From Streblospio benedicti (taxonomy: Eukaryota; Annelida; Polychaeta; Spionida; Spionidae): DNA of 64,000 nt. The notes beneath the pieces were generated by a model. That model was not told the origin of the DNA. It was given only the letters and a program-made list of their open reading frames with translations, and ran no database searches. The stretch spans positions 25,007,335 to 25,071,334 of the forward strand of contig CM032660.1 of assembly GCA_019095985.1 (NCBI GenBank). Reading direction: 5' to 3'. Of this stretch, positions 1 through 11,378 are shown in pieces; position 1 is the stretch's first letter; each line of letters opens with the position of its first letter. Position numbers and translations under genes: made by a program.

Positions 1-185
1 GCTTTAAAATCACAACACATATACTCTGCAGTATGCTAATACATAATCCACAAAAGGCAATGTCTTAGTAGGTTGGTTATCAATGCTGATAATTACAAAG
101 TCCACACACTTAACATACAGTAAAATATCATCATTTGTTTGGCAGTTTGCAGGTTTGTTGTTCTAGTTATCAATGTTAAAATCAT

Positions 186-1446
186 GTATAAGCTATAAGG
201 CCAAACAGAATTGATAGTTTGGCTTCTGTTGGCTGAGATTGAGTGATTCAAGGGTATGGGGGAATATTATTTTATTTTATCATAATATTTTATCATGAAA
301 CCATGCAGGGTAGGTAGGAAAATGTTAAATATTTTATGCAAAAATTCTCATAGTCGGGAGGTGTTCCTGTAAACTTTTATGGGCTTAAAGGAAGGGTAGG
401 ACGAAATTTTGTCCAGAAAATTTTACAGAAGATCATATGTATTTTTAAAAGAAAAAAATTGTCTGTAAACAATCAAATGTTTAAATTTCAAGTGGTGTTG
501 GTCAATGCATGATTTTCCTCACTGTTGCCTTTGTACTGTAGTAACATCTGTGTTCTTTCAGTTTCTTGCCTACGAGAGCATGTGGGTATTCCCAATTATA
601 ATGAAATGCTTAACAATGAAATGATTTGTTATCATTAAAAGAAATAGTCAATACATTTTATGTAATTGGTCATGACACTCAACTAACAACATAAACCTAT
701 GAAGTATAAATACTTCAACTAACTGTTTCTAATGACTAAAGTTCAATATAATTTAAAATTTTCAAAGAGTGTCTCCTTAGCAAAATAGTTCACAAAATTA
801 GTTGAGGTCGCCCCTTTAACAACAGCTTGTAAACATGAGTGAAAAGTATGTAAGTAAGGCATTTCACAACGTGGGCAGGCTGGAATAATTTGTCAAATTA
901 TGAAACTCTGGACTTATAATTTTATTAATATAATATCACAGGATATTGTCTAAGGTCTCTAGTTTCATATATATATATTATTAATCAAGACTGCCAATAC
1001 GACCACCCTGCATCAACAGATGTTCCGCGATGATGGTGGCTCGTGGCTCGTGGACGGAGACTAGATCTATAAGGCAATACTTTGTAACTGTTTCGTTTCG
1101 CTTTTCATCGAGGATTGGTAAAACGTTTCTTGATTTTTTTTTTCAGTTTTGAGACGGAGTCGTAAGATATAACCGTTTTTTATGACAAAAATATGCTGGG
1201 AGGACTTAATTTTATAAAATATTAAGGGTCGGGGGTGTTTTAAGAGGGGCGGGCGCCAACAGGAACCAAACTATCAATTCTGTTTGGCCTAATGTAAAAA
1301 AGGAAAATGTATGAAAATGTACTTCGTATTTTTAATGGTAAGGTTTTCTTACCACAATTTGATTATCACAATATATTCAATACAAGTATATATGTAATAT
1401 GTGAATAAATGGTATTGTTCCACCTGGAGCAATATGAAACTGAAAA

Positions 1447-1492
<46 letters not shown>
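186..1492 (+). mobile_element. 5'-truncated LINE-like 3' end with (AAAT)n tail, interrupted by a MITE
   Basis: A perfect 14-base direct repeat, AATGTTAAAATCAT, flanks this insert at 172-185 and 1,493-1,506. The insert ends in an (AAAT)n run (about 1,445-1,492), as expected for target-primed reverse transcription of a LINE or SINE. The related copy at about 11,545 lacks the insert and keeps a single AATGTTAAA, so it acts as the empty site. Removing the nested MITE leaves only about 215 bases of retroposon, too short to name the family. Confidence 0.75.
199..1289. mobile_element. Harbinger-like MITE with terminal inverted repeats
   Basis: The ends are inverted repeats: GGCCAAACAGAATTGATAGT at the left and its reverse complement at the right, with weaker match inward for about 36 bases. 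TAA flanks both ends (196-198 and 1,290-1,292), matching the 3-base TWA target-site duplication of PIF/Harbinger elements. No transposase reading frame is visible in the 1,091 bases, so it is non-autonomous. It sits inside the LINE-like insertion. Confidence 0.7.
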
Positions 1493-1493
<1 letters not shown>

Positions 1494-1559
1494 ATGTTAA
1501 AATCATTTGCATAACTTTGAAAATTACGACAAACACCCTGCCATTATACTATAGTATAT

Positions 1560-3420
1560 CTTCAAGATATCAAATTATCTTCAGTATTATAGTAAATATT
1601 TACTTTAAATTGAAAAATAAACTATAAACAAGTTAGTGCAAACAAATGATAAAAACAGCATATTAAAGTTAGGGCGAAGGCCTATGATATCCATGGGCAA
1701 AGCCGTCAGTCTTATGTTAAGTTAGCGCAAGCTAAAAAATGCATTGTAAATGTGTAATTTAAAATAAAATTGTATATTTATGAATTAAATACATGGAATT
1801 AAGATGGGCTTTGAATTTCTACACACTGTTTAGTTGTGTTTACATATAAAGGACTTGGTAAAATGCTCATATTGGCTTGGGTGTTAGTGAAACCCCACAC
1901 TTATAAAATAACTTGATAGTTTGTTGATTTGGTAAAAAAAAGGGGGGGGGGGGGTGAATTCGCAAGCAAACCAACTTAACTGTACCATTCAGGAAAGGGC
2001 CTATGATACTGATCCCACTGTGATATCATGAGATCAATATTAATCAATGCACTACACAGTAAATTTCTATTATGTCAATATCTCCATGCATGGTTGCAGT
2101 AGATAAAGTTTCGTGAAAATAAAGTTAATTTAAAATTTCAATGGAAAAGAAAATAAGAGATAGACTAGATATGAGGATTGTGACAAAACAAAGAGTTAAT
2201 GTTTAGTGCGCGCAGGGCCGGGCAGGGGGGGGCGGGGGAAAATTTGAAAATTAGCCCCCCCCCCCCCCCGGTCTCAAATTTCTGAATCCGGCCATGGCGC
2301 GGGGATTGTAGCAGCCTTTCAAGGGTTAAAAGTAGTTTTAATATTGCTTTTCACTGGATTAGGATAGTAATCCCCTCAGTCACACACACATTGCTAGAGT
2401 TGTTCACTTCATTTTAGCCCCTGTAGGATTAGGGACTCAGTACGCTGTAGTACTGAATGACTTGAGCTATTAGAGCTCACTTAGACACTGGTCGGGCAGG
2501 TTAGGGCTGGCAACCTTTTCTCGAGGAGGAAAGGCCCTCATTCTTCCATCTTCACGGGGCCTGGCCGATGGCTAGGCCCCACAGTTGCAACACCTTGTGT
2601 GACGGTAATCTTCGCTGGTATACGTGGTTTACGTGTCAGCATCAGTGCGAAGTCCATTGTGTAGCCAGGGCCCTTCGTGAAACCTGGTGGGATCACCGGC
2701 CATTTGTCGGTGTAGGTTACTGGTGCATTGTAGCGGTCAACGCGAGTCTTTCAGGAAAACACAACAACGAGAAGTACGAGGGTTGCTGACAAGCCCCGAT
2801 CACTCCGCGAGGGTGGACTCGCGCCAGAGCGACGAGGGAGCGCGACGCGGATCGGTCCGCGACGTGGCCCGAGTGGCGCGCCGTAATTTGTTCACAGGAT
2901 ACTGAATTGTATAAGGGAGAATGATAATGATAATTTCTTGACAGACTGTAGCTCTTGGCTGCCATGATTAGTGAACTGTGTTGAAAACTGTAAATTTCAT
3001 TCATTGTGATTGTTTACAAAATTTTTGACGAAATGCCAAATACACAGGACTGGATTTATAGGTTTGAATTTGTGTCTATATATTTTTAAGTATCGAATAA
3101 AGAATACGTATTTTACGAATATTATATGTTTTATTATAGCTATACCACCAAATATTGGCTTTAAAATGAAAATGGAGAAAGCCGCCGTATTAATGGATTA
3201 TCGTTTTAAGATTTTACTTTACATAAGGACATAGTCAAACAAACTAATAAAAATTCGTGCTAAAAAGGCAAAGATTTGAAATAGCTCATTTTAATGATGC
3301 AATATCTAACCATCTGCAAAATATCCACAACGGCATCAGTATGATCCTAATGAGCTATTACGATCATAGTGTCGGCACAGTGCTAATAAAGATATTCTAA
3401 TATTTGCTGTATATAACATA
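1560..3420. other. Intergenic sequence without a supported gene
   Basis: This stretch is AT-rich. It contains a G run near 1,940-1,953 and a G-run/C-run pair around 2,222-2,270, bounded by GC-rich ends that look like a decayed short inverted-repeat element. A GC-rich, CpG-containing island lies at about 2,500-2,900; it has no convincing reading frame and I could not identify it. Confidence 0.5.
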
Positions 3421-3423
3421 AGG

Positions 3424-3965
3424 GAGGGGCACATTCCACCGCAAGGTGGGTCTACAGCCTGTCTACTGCCAAAAAACGCATAGAAAACGTGAGGATCCGT
3501 GAGAGTACAGTGCGGCAAACGTACGTATTTTCACAGCCGTACGGTGGCCGTAGAAGAAGTTTGGCTTGCCAAATTTCTTCTACGACCACCCTACGTCATG
3601 GTCTGACGTGAGGTGGCAGTGCGGTGACCTTACGTTAAACGCAAAGCACGTTGTCGGCACAGGCACAGTACTGGGGCCGTGCGTTCCCTGTACCATGAAC
3701 GTGCGGATCCCGTACCTTTGTAATCACACCGTGTGTAAGACGTAAGTTATACGCGAGTAAGCCTACAATGCACGTTCTATGCAAGTTGAAGGCACGGCCA
3801 CCTCAATAAAAACCACTCCCTGTGCCGACGCACTCTTAACGCACGGAGCCCGTGCGTATGTGCCCACAACTGTACTTTTGTCAATGCTTGTAGAAAACGC
3901 CCCAGACGCCGTAGACCTCAACACGCCTTGCGGCGACCACCGCCGCAAGGTGGAATGTGCCCCTC
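3424..3965. mobile_element. 542-base inverted-repeat element (MITE-like)
   Basis: The ends are a perfect 17-base inverted repeat: GAGGGGCACATTCCACC at the left and its complement at the right. A near-palindrome at 3,550-3,583 (GTAGAAGAAGTTTGGC paired with GCCAAATTTCTTCTAC, one mismatch) lies inside. The interior is GC- and CpG-rich compared with its surroundings and has no transposase. The homologous position in copy B (about 11,995) lacks it. The target-site duplication is not clear. Confidence 0.65.
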
Positions 3966-3971
3966 GCTATA

Positions 3972-4129
3972 GGCAGATCCAGGTGGTGCAAGGGGCGCCC
4001 CCCACCCTATTCCCACCAAAATACTTCATTTTCATAGGGCTTTCTATACGTCCTCCATTGACCGCGCATATGAAACCCATGAAATACCTCAAGTGCGCAT
4101 ACCCCCTTTTCTAAAAACCTGGATCTGCC
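3972..4129. mobile_element. MITE of the CAGTGGCAGATCCAGG family, copy 1
   Basis: It begins GGCAGATCCAGG and ends CCTGGATCTGCC. It has the family core CCAAAATACTTCATTTTCAT and a C-rich half. It splits sequence that is continuous in copy B (about 12,000), so it inserted after the duplication. Confidence 0.7.
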
Positions 4130-4910
4130 ATTGTATAATGCTAGTAAAGAGCATATATCACGAAGAGGGCTGCCTCATTTATGGGGACGCTAATCTAGCG
4201 TTCCTAACTGGGAGGTTTTACTGCACATGAATTGTATGCAGTTAAAGTACAGGTATTTACTAGGGTTGCATTAGGACACTGCGTTAATTACCGGGGGTGG
4301 TTTGTGTGTGTGGGGGCGGGGGGGGGGGCTCTTCCACAGTCGGGTGGGGTTTATATGCTCAGCGGAAAGATCCCCGATTTTGAGATGACATCATATCTAA
4401 GGCTTCTATTTCTTGGCAGTCAAACCCCTAAGACCCTCCTAATTTCTGTAAATCTCAAAGCAAAGTCCCACACTTTTACAAGAAAGTAAACTGAAGCATG
4501 ATGATATTTTGTTGTTGCCTTCAAATTTCATATAGATTCAATGTATTGTTTAAACACCAATATTTAAGACCCCGTATTAGGATAAGAATAAGCATAAATT
4601 TAGTTCGGGCTTACATTACATGACTATTCTGTCAAAAATATATTTAAGTACCCCAATTTAAAAAGAAAAAGTAAGACCCCCTTTTTGAACTCACCGTGGA
4701 GCATACCTATCCAAAACAGATGCTAGTACCACGCACCCAGCACCACCACCACGCCCGGGGGGGGGGGGCGTAAATACTTCTATGATCTGGATTATGTATG
4801 TAACGTGAGCTGACAAATCTATATCACATTGCGTTTCTTAATCCATGGCATTGGTGTGTGTATTTTCCATTGTCTAGTGTAATTCAATGCACTACGGGTG
4901 AACCAAAGAT
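4130..4910. repeat. Duplicated TRIM flank (copy A, right part) with a further insertion
   Basis: 4,134-4,195 and 4,770-4,910 match 12,003-12,130 in order. They share TGCTAGTAAAGA, AGAGGGCTGCC, CTTCTATGATCTGGATTATG and GAACCAAAGATTA. About 570 bases between the two blocks (with G runs at 4,315 and 4,758) are absent from copy B and are probably an unclassified insertion. No gene seen. Confidence 0.65.
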
Positions 4911-4919
4911 TACAAATTT

Positions 4920-5500
4920 ACTCTCACTCTTCTTGCAAGCAAACTCCTGCCACTGTATTGATATAGCTGAAGACACAGCTTCCATTTGACTATATCAAGT
5001 GGTGCTGACGCGACTCGAAATCACAACACCAAGGTTGTGAGACCAGAATGATACCATCATCCCAAGCAGCGGGCGGTAAAAGATTACTCGGAGGAACCGA
5101 TGTCTTTGTAACCCCCAGCCTACATACTTGGTCAGTTATCATCTCAACCGAGAGGTCCTGGGTTCGAATCCCACCTTAGGACGGAAATTTTAGGGAGGTC
5201 TAACTTTCAGCCGTGCTAAGGTCTGTCATTCTATGAACCACTGTATGTATATTTTCCCATGTTTGCTTGTGAATTCAATTTTACCCTCATTGTTCTTGCA
5301 AGCAAGCTCCTACCACTGTATTGATATAGCTGAAGACACAGCTTCCATTTGACTGTATCAAGTGGCCCTGACAGGACTCTAACTCACAACCCCAAGGTTG
5401 TGAGACCAGAATGATACCATCATCCCAAGCAGTGGGCTGTTAAAAGGTTACTCGAACGAATCGATATGTCGGTAACCCCCAGCCTAAAGTAAAATTGAAT
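4920..5500. repeat. Two direct copies of a tRNA-derived SINE-like unit
   Basis: A unit of about 190 bases occurs at about 4,925-5,120 and again at 5,285-5,490. Shared blocks include ATTGATATAGCTGAAGACAC and GGTTGTGAGACCAGAATGAT. Between the copies, 5,161-5,171 reads GGTTCGAATCC, a good RNA polymerase III B box. This suggests tRNA-derived SINE material; I see no intact tRNA. Confidence 0.6.
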
Positions 5501-7280
5501 TCACAAGCAAACAGATCAGGGTATCATAATATTGTGACGTGCATGTTTAAGCGAGACTAAGTAAGGCTGTCAGAGGCTTGTGGCCGGTCTAGATGGATTA
5601 CTGCAGAGCTGGGGGAGGAGGCGTCGGTTCACGGGAAGCTCTTTCACACCGCACATATTTGTATTGCTACAAGTGACAAATGTTGTTGGTCAAGTTTAAT
5701 TGGTATTTATTGCATCACGTCAGTTGAAGAGAAAGCCTTGTGTTTGTTTTGTTTCTGTGTATGTATGTTTGTGCGTGCTCATGTATGTATGTGCACGTGT
5801 GTGTGTAAGTATCTATACGTTGTTCTAGCGATGCTGTCCTCTCTGAGCAATTTTGACCTAGTTTACAATTGCATGGTTTTAAGAGCTAATCGTAAGATCG
5901 GCATATGTATAAACCAGTGATGATATTTGATATGTATTTGAGTTGTATCAGATACAATGCTCACTGGCATTCAGCTTTGCACATAACACATGTTCACTGT
6001 TGATTTTAATAATAGCTAAGAAAAAAATTGGATATCAGATTGAAACTGTTACTAACAATACTAAGTTTACAAAAGGGTAGTACACGTAGACCTACATATA
6101 TTGAAAAAACAAATAAAAAAAGATCATAATACACTGTACTTATGATTTTAGCGAACCTGTCAATCGCATGTATAATGTAGATTATAATGTGTTGTATTCC
6201 GATTATTGCATATGTTTTTTTTTAATATACTACCCTTTGTAAAGCTATCATTGTTAGTAAAAATTTCATTCTGATCGGGATACTATTGCCATGGGAACAA
6301 TCATGATTTTTAAAATTAAATAAAGAAATACAAATATTAATATAAGATATGTTTTAGAAAAAAGCATTTTATTTTAATCAACAGCACATAACAGTGTATA
6401 AGCAATAGATACAAAATGTATCGTGAAATGCCAAGTAGGCTATGTGTATTCTTATTACCAGGTGATTACTCTTATATCTATTTATCGGCCTTATGTACAA
6501 TGAACATTAGTTGTATAAAATTCAGGCAATTTACAATAAATTTGATCAAGATCCTCTCCATGCGCATAAATTAATCATAATTATTTAACTACATTTCAAA
6601 GTTTTTGTCAATATTTATAAGATTTACAATATCATTTGTTTCACAAAGTGATTAAAAGTTAGCATCCTCAAAAACTGGCACATTGATTAACTTGAATAAA
6701 TTGGATAATGATTCTTGAATAGATAAAATACGTTCTAGCTACTTTTACATCATTCGGTAAAGCTTTCCATATGCTAGGTCCAGTGTATGGAAAGTATTCT
6801 TAAAGTAAGTTTTAATTTTACATATTTTTAATATATAGGCTACATAATGAGGCCAAAGGTAATCACCATTACGAGGGAGAGACAGTCTCGTCAGCAACCA
6901 CCACTTCCGGTATCACTTCCCTCAGATATGCCGGTGTGCTTCGTACAGAGATGGTCTCTTTATAGAGGTGGTCTTAATTGTAAGTTCTACCGAATACAGA
7001 ACCCCGCCTACATCCCTGCTGTGGGGGTCTTGTAGAGCCAGTAAGAACACGGATTACCCCCAAATCCTCTATATTATATTAATACTAAAAGTCCCAGTAT
7101 AATCGCACACATAAACATATGTAACAACCCATTTAACTTAAACCATCCTTATAATTATGAACAATATCTTAACAACAAAAACAAAAAAATCGTAAACATT
7201 ACCACACAAGACATTAGCATAAATATGCACATACATATATGTATAATAAGAGATATACATATACACAAGGCATTTTACAG
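5500..7280. other. Intergenic sequence downstream of the TRIM-MIB gene
   Basis: No supported gene. A fragment at 5,823-5,868 matches the end of the GTGCTCAGAGAGCACAGCG repeat family. 6,940-6,985 holds the GGTCTC...GAGGTGGTC motif seen at 14.0-14.5 kb. The rest is AT-rich and without recognisable structure. Confidence 0.5.
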
Positions 7281-7285
7281 TTTTT

Positions 7286-7295
7286 TTTATTTATT
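7286..7295 (-). terminator. Candidate polyadenylation signals of the TRIM-MIB gene
   Basis: Two overlapping AATAAA hexamers on the minus strand lie about 115 bases past the stop codon at 7,409-7,411. The position suits 3' end formation, but the hexamer is common by chance in AT-rich DNA. Confidence 0.4.
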
Positions 7296-7408
7296 GAAAT
7301 TTATCAACATCGTATTCAAATTAAACAGACATAATAAAGGCTCAACACTATCCCAGTTCACCAACAATCACAGCAATTGCGTCCGCAGCCGTCCGGCTGG
7401 CGGCGTCT

Positions 7409-10400
7409 TCACGCCAGGCGGAGCGGGTAGCAGCCGGGCTCCATCCAGCAGGCGGTTGTTCTCCCCGTGCGGTCCCACCGCACTCTCACCCTGTCAACGT
7501 CCACCTCCGTCACGGTGCCGACGCCGCCAGCACCGCCGTCTTGCTGCAGCACGGAGAGCGGGGTGGGATTTAGTATTTTTACTTTAAGACTAATTTTCGT
7601 GTATGTTTTGAAATTGAAATGACTATTGTCTTGAATGGTTTTAGATAAATTAATCTTTTTGATAATCTTTTTATTCTTACCAAACTAAATTAGGGGGAAG
7701 GGATAAATGTCATGAATATAAATAATACAAATGTAATATGATACAATACACACGCAACAGACTTAATTAAGTTAAAGCCCTAACTTATTGATACATTAGT
7801 AATCAATGTGTTATTTTATGACAACTAATTGTTCTTCATACTTAAGATGGATACATAATATATGTATATGTACTGTTTTTGTCTTATTACATCAACCTCC
7901 AACAGGGAATCATAACGTCCTCTTTCAGCGAGACGGACGGATTGCCATATGTAAGACACGATACAATAACCACACACAGTCATTTGTAAAAGAAAGATTG
8001 AAAAATGCAACAGAGTTAAGTAAATACATATGGAGATTGAAAGCAGACAATAGTGAATATAATATTTCTTGGAAAGTGGTCGGAAAAGCGAAAAAGATAC
8101 CTGTAACTACATCTAAGAGGTGCAACCTGTATCCTAGAAAAAATGATTGTATATAAATGTGGCCAGGCAAACAAAAGATCAGAAATCGTGAGCACTTGCA
8201 GACATAAAAACAAAGTCTTTTAATAAACAATAAATAACGCTGAGTATAAATCAATAGATGCATTGATAAATTGTAATATTGTTAGCTAAAAACACGTTTA
8301 TAAATTTACTGTTTAGATCTACAAAATACTGGGTAATTATACTTTTTTTTTTTCAATGTCATATTCTCCTGAGGATTGTGTGTGGGTAGCACACATGAAA
8401 CACCGGGATATACAAAAATAATTGGCAAAATATATATACTTATAATATCCTTGGTCAAATGTTATAATCAAACTTTTCCAATACATAAGGCTTCAAGTCC
8501 TTATTTTAGTCGTCGTTATTACTTTCGTCACTAGTACGAACGAGGTGAACGAGGTGCATTGGGGAGCAATCGTGTACTGCCATATATTTCTCATTCCTTC
8601 CGTACTTCAAATTGTAAGGGATTACCATTCAGGGCTGTCAACAAAGGAATGAATGTATCGGAAAAAATACCCCCCCCCCCCACTACCCCCGCCAGACACT
8701 TCCAGTACACACATCCTCATCGCCTACCTGCAAACCAATCGGCCAGTGCGGTCCCCTGGTGACTCTGGCTCCCCGCACCATGTGGACTTTCTGCTCGGCG
8801 ATGGGCAGGTCTACAACAGGGTGCATGTGGTCAAATTATATGGTAGTATGTTTACAATTCTTTTTACAATACGCACACTTTCTTTGCCCTATGAACACAC
8901 CAGATAGTGTTATACTTAGATCTATATTACATTATATAGTATATAACATTTTGTTTTAACATATTGCATTCATACCTTTTCACTTCAAACATGGATAGTC
9001 CATTATTTCCTAACTGTTCATTGTTTCTGTACATTATTTCCTAGCTGTTCATTGTTTCTGTACAAAATGTTGTGAGTTTACCTTTCAAATAACACAAGAA
9101 TTACAATTAAGTTAAAAAAAAATCTTAAAATTTCTCATAGAGCCAAACCCAGTCAACCATGATATTTTTTCAATGCCACGGTGAAAATACAGTCCATCAA
9201 AGCAAGCTGATTTGTATATTTGTATCTAGATAAAGTGCGTGCATTCATCTTTTAATAGGGATTATCCCAGTTGTCTTGCTAGGTTCTGCCTGTATGACAC
9301 AAAGGAAAGGAGTAACGCCAAGTTGTATATAGTTCTATCTTATATAATACTGCCTCGTATGCTCCTCTAGGTATGAATCTGGTAATGCAGTGATGAGGCT
9401 AAAATGATAGCAGCCTGTCAATGACTTCACATATAAAGTACTGAATTATGAGGTGTTTTTTTGTTATGTAGGTGCCCTCTATCACATATTTCAATAATTG
9501 GACAAGAACGTTGGGTATTATTTCTACTGATGTTTTATTCACAAACGGAAATTATTTGGAACTATGTGCTGGGCTTAAAAATGTTATGTCAATGTGGTGC
9601 AGTGGTGATTCGGCAGGTCAAATTTGACCTAGTCATAGCAAAACAAGGGGTGACCACGTGTTTGGCTTGTTTACATAATAATTCCCTGGCCAAAGGTCAT
9701 TAATTCATAGTAGAATGAAGAAATGACACTGAACTAGAATCTATGTCAAATCTCACGGAATAGTTCTGTGAAGGAGCATGGAATAGGGACACATATATCC
9801 CAAATGTTTACAATCACTGAGATGAGCGAACTTCAATAAGAAAATGCCATGTAAGGTTCATATGACATGAAATTCAGCCTGCGTATCCCTTTAATATTTA
9901 CCTCTCATGCAAGGTGTTGACGTTTTGGATTGTGTGTTTGCTGCTGCAGCTGCGGGGGATTTTCCTACTCCAGAATCATTCTTTGGATCATTATCTGCAA
10001 CTCGAACTTCACATATTAACATGGCACACACATGTATAACTTTCGATTCACAAGAATGACCTAGAATTTACCATCTTGATAAGATTGAAAGCCAAGTGAC
10101 TCTACCAACTACTTACCATTGCTGGCAGTCTTTGCCTCTCCTTGTGATCCTCCGAGCAGCAGACAATCTACCCGACTGCATAAGTCCTCCACCGTCTGGC
10201 CTCTTGATGCTTCTTCTAGTCCAACGTGCACTTTACCTAACGTGAGTTTGGTGGATCCTTCTAGGTTCACAACTATGTTGATTGGCTTGTAGGATTTCAT
10301 AATTTCGGTCACATCTTTAGTGACGTTTAGCAGCCAGGATGAGTACGCCAAAATGCTCTTACTTTCAAGTTGCTCTGCCTCTTTCTCTAGCTTTCCACCC

Positions 10401-11173
10401 AGTTCATCGATCTGTTTGTGCAAGTTTTTGCTAGCCCCACGGAACTTTTCCCTCTGGCATGTAACTTTATCCAACTCTTCACAACTTTTGAGTTCCCATT
10501 CATCGATATCCTTGCGTAGATCAGTAGCTATTTTTTGTATCTGTGTTTTCACTTCAGCAGCATCTCTCTTAGCATCTCCGTCAGCTTCAGATTCTCTCTT
10601 CATTATTGCTTGTTTTACTTCAGATAGTGAACTTCTGGCTTTCAGTAGCTGTTCAATCTTTGAAGCTAGATATTTTTCAATCAGGGCTACGTCATGGTTG
10701 GCATGCTCTCCAGCCATATTTGATAATAAGCACATACATTTCCCACACATAAATTCATCACACGATTTACATATGTGAGCTGCTTCAGTGGCATGCTTCT
10801 TACAAGTATGAATAATTTTCTTAGACTTTGTAACTTCCGTTTTTGCAAAACCAGAATTAGCTATGATTTTCTCCATCAATTGCATCTTATCCACATTAGT
10901 GGGCAGCTTTTCTACGTCAGCTGGTTGTAACAGGATCCTCTGGTTACAGAGAGGACAGCGGAATCTATCATCTGCGTCTTGTTGTGCATATTCATACTTT
11001 TTTGCTTCATTGTGTTCAGCGCATTTTATGAGGCATGTGTGGCAAATTGAGTGACCACAGGGAAGAATTTTTGGGTTCCTATTCTCTCGGTTGAATATTT
11101 CTAAACATATTCCACACATAAAGTCATCAGCAAAGATGCCTAATATTTGCTCAATGTTATCACTAGTGGCCAT
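7409..11173 (-). CDS. TRIM-like E3 ubiquitin ligase with C-terminal MIB/HERC2 domain
   Basis: The model has four minus-strand exons: 11,173-10,117, 10,006-9,902, 8,810-8,728 and 7,543-7,409. All junctions are GT-AG and the intron phases (1, 1, 0) agree on both sides, giving 459 residues. Residues 20-76 form a C3HC4 RING (C20, C23, C39, H41, C44, C47, C73, C76). Residues 124-160 are a B-box (C124, H127, C135, C138, C143, C146, H157, H160). A long charged coiled coil follows to about 290. Exon 2 is a low-complexity Ala/Ser/Thr linker. Exons 3 and 4 rebuild a MIB/HERC2 fold: GARVTRGPHW, then QDGGAGGVGTV and VRVRWDRTG, ending at the stop codon. By family it should be a cytoplasmic ubiquitin ligase, with the MIB/HERC2 domain taking the usual place of B30.2 or NHL as substrate binder. 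Vertebrate TRIM classes do not use this domain. Function and target are unknown. The exon 1 frame runs into intron 1 and stops there, so a single-exon prediction would miss the C-terminus. Confidence 0.85.
7544..8727 (-). other. Intron 3 of the TRIM-MIB gene
   Basis: It runs from the CAG|GTAGGC donor to the CTGCAG acceptor. It carries a Penelope-like gene remnant on the opposite strand and a C run at about 8,670. Confidence 0.75.
7923..8156 (+). pseudogene. Remnant of a retroelement GIY-YIG endonuclease tail (Penelope-like)
   Basis: The plus-strand translation contains KTRYNNHTQSF, NATELSKYIWRLK and KRCNL. This is the order and spacing I know from the GIY-YIG-associated region of Penelope-like element proteins in invertebrates. 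The catalytic GIY-YIG start and the reverse transcriptase are not present, so it is a fragment. It lies antisense inside a host intron. The family call is from memory of the motif, without a search. Confidence 0.5.
8811..9901 (-). other. Intron 2 of the TRIM-MIB gene
   Basis: AT-rich. It contains a 31-base direct duplication (9,001-9,031 and 9,032-9,062, one mismatch). No other structure seen. Confidence 0.7.
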
Positions 11174-11378
11174 TTTTACCCAATGTCATTCACGGTGATT
11201 CTTTTGAAAGTGAAATGTGCATCGAAGAGTATTAGATAGTATGCCTAGTAAACTGTCAATACAAAATCAAACCATCCCTTTGGTGTTTCTAAATACATCT
11301 AAACAAATGCAAGACCTTGCATTACATCAATATGCATTTAGCATACAGCAATCAAAACATCCTATACTAACCAGTAAG

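Larger units (their letters stand above)
1..1560. repeat. Duplicated upstream flank of the TRIM locus (copy A, left part)
   Basis: Bases 1-185 match 11,379-11,555 at most positions, sharing for example the block around ACAATCCACAAAAGGCA. After an insertion the match resumes at about 1,493-1,540, where both copies share AAACACCCTG. In copy B this stretch lies about 200 bases upstream of the TRIM start codon at 11,173. By analogy a TRIM paralogue on the minus strand should start about 0.2 kb left of base 1. No gene was found inside the stretch itself. Confidence 0.75.

Noticed and set aside
3779-4114. 111-codon plus-strand frame
   Set aside because: It runs from the inverted-repeat element into a MITE, so it spans two unrelated mobile elements.
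5153-5175. Possible tRNA gene at the GGTTCGAATCC box
   Set aside because: Only the T-arm half is convincing; no complete cloverleaf or acceptor pairing was found, so it was treated as SINE material.
8653-8907. Plus-strand frame with an apparent CCGCCAG acceptor around 8,695
   Set aside because: The opposite strand gives phase-matched TRIM exon 3 with the MIB/HERC2 motif, so the plus frame is a shadow; the C run only imitates a pyrimidine tract.
10320-10778. 152-codon plus-strand frame
   Set aside because: It is antisense to the TRIM-MIB coiled coil; its Ser/Leu/Phe richness is typical of a coiled-coil shadow.
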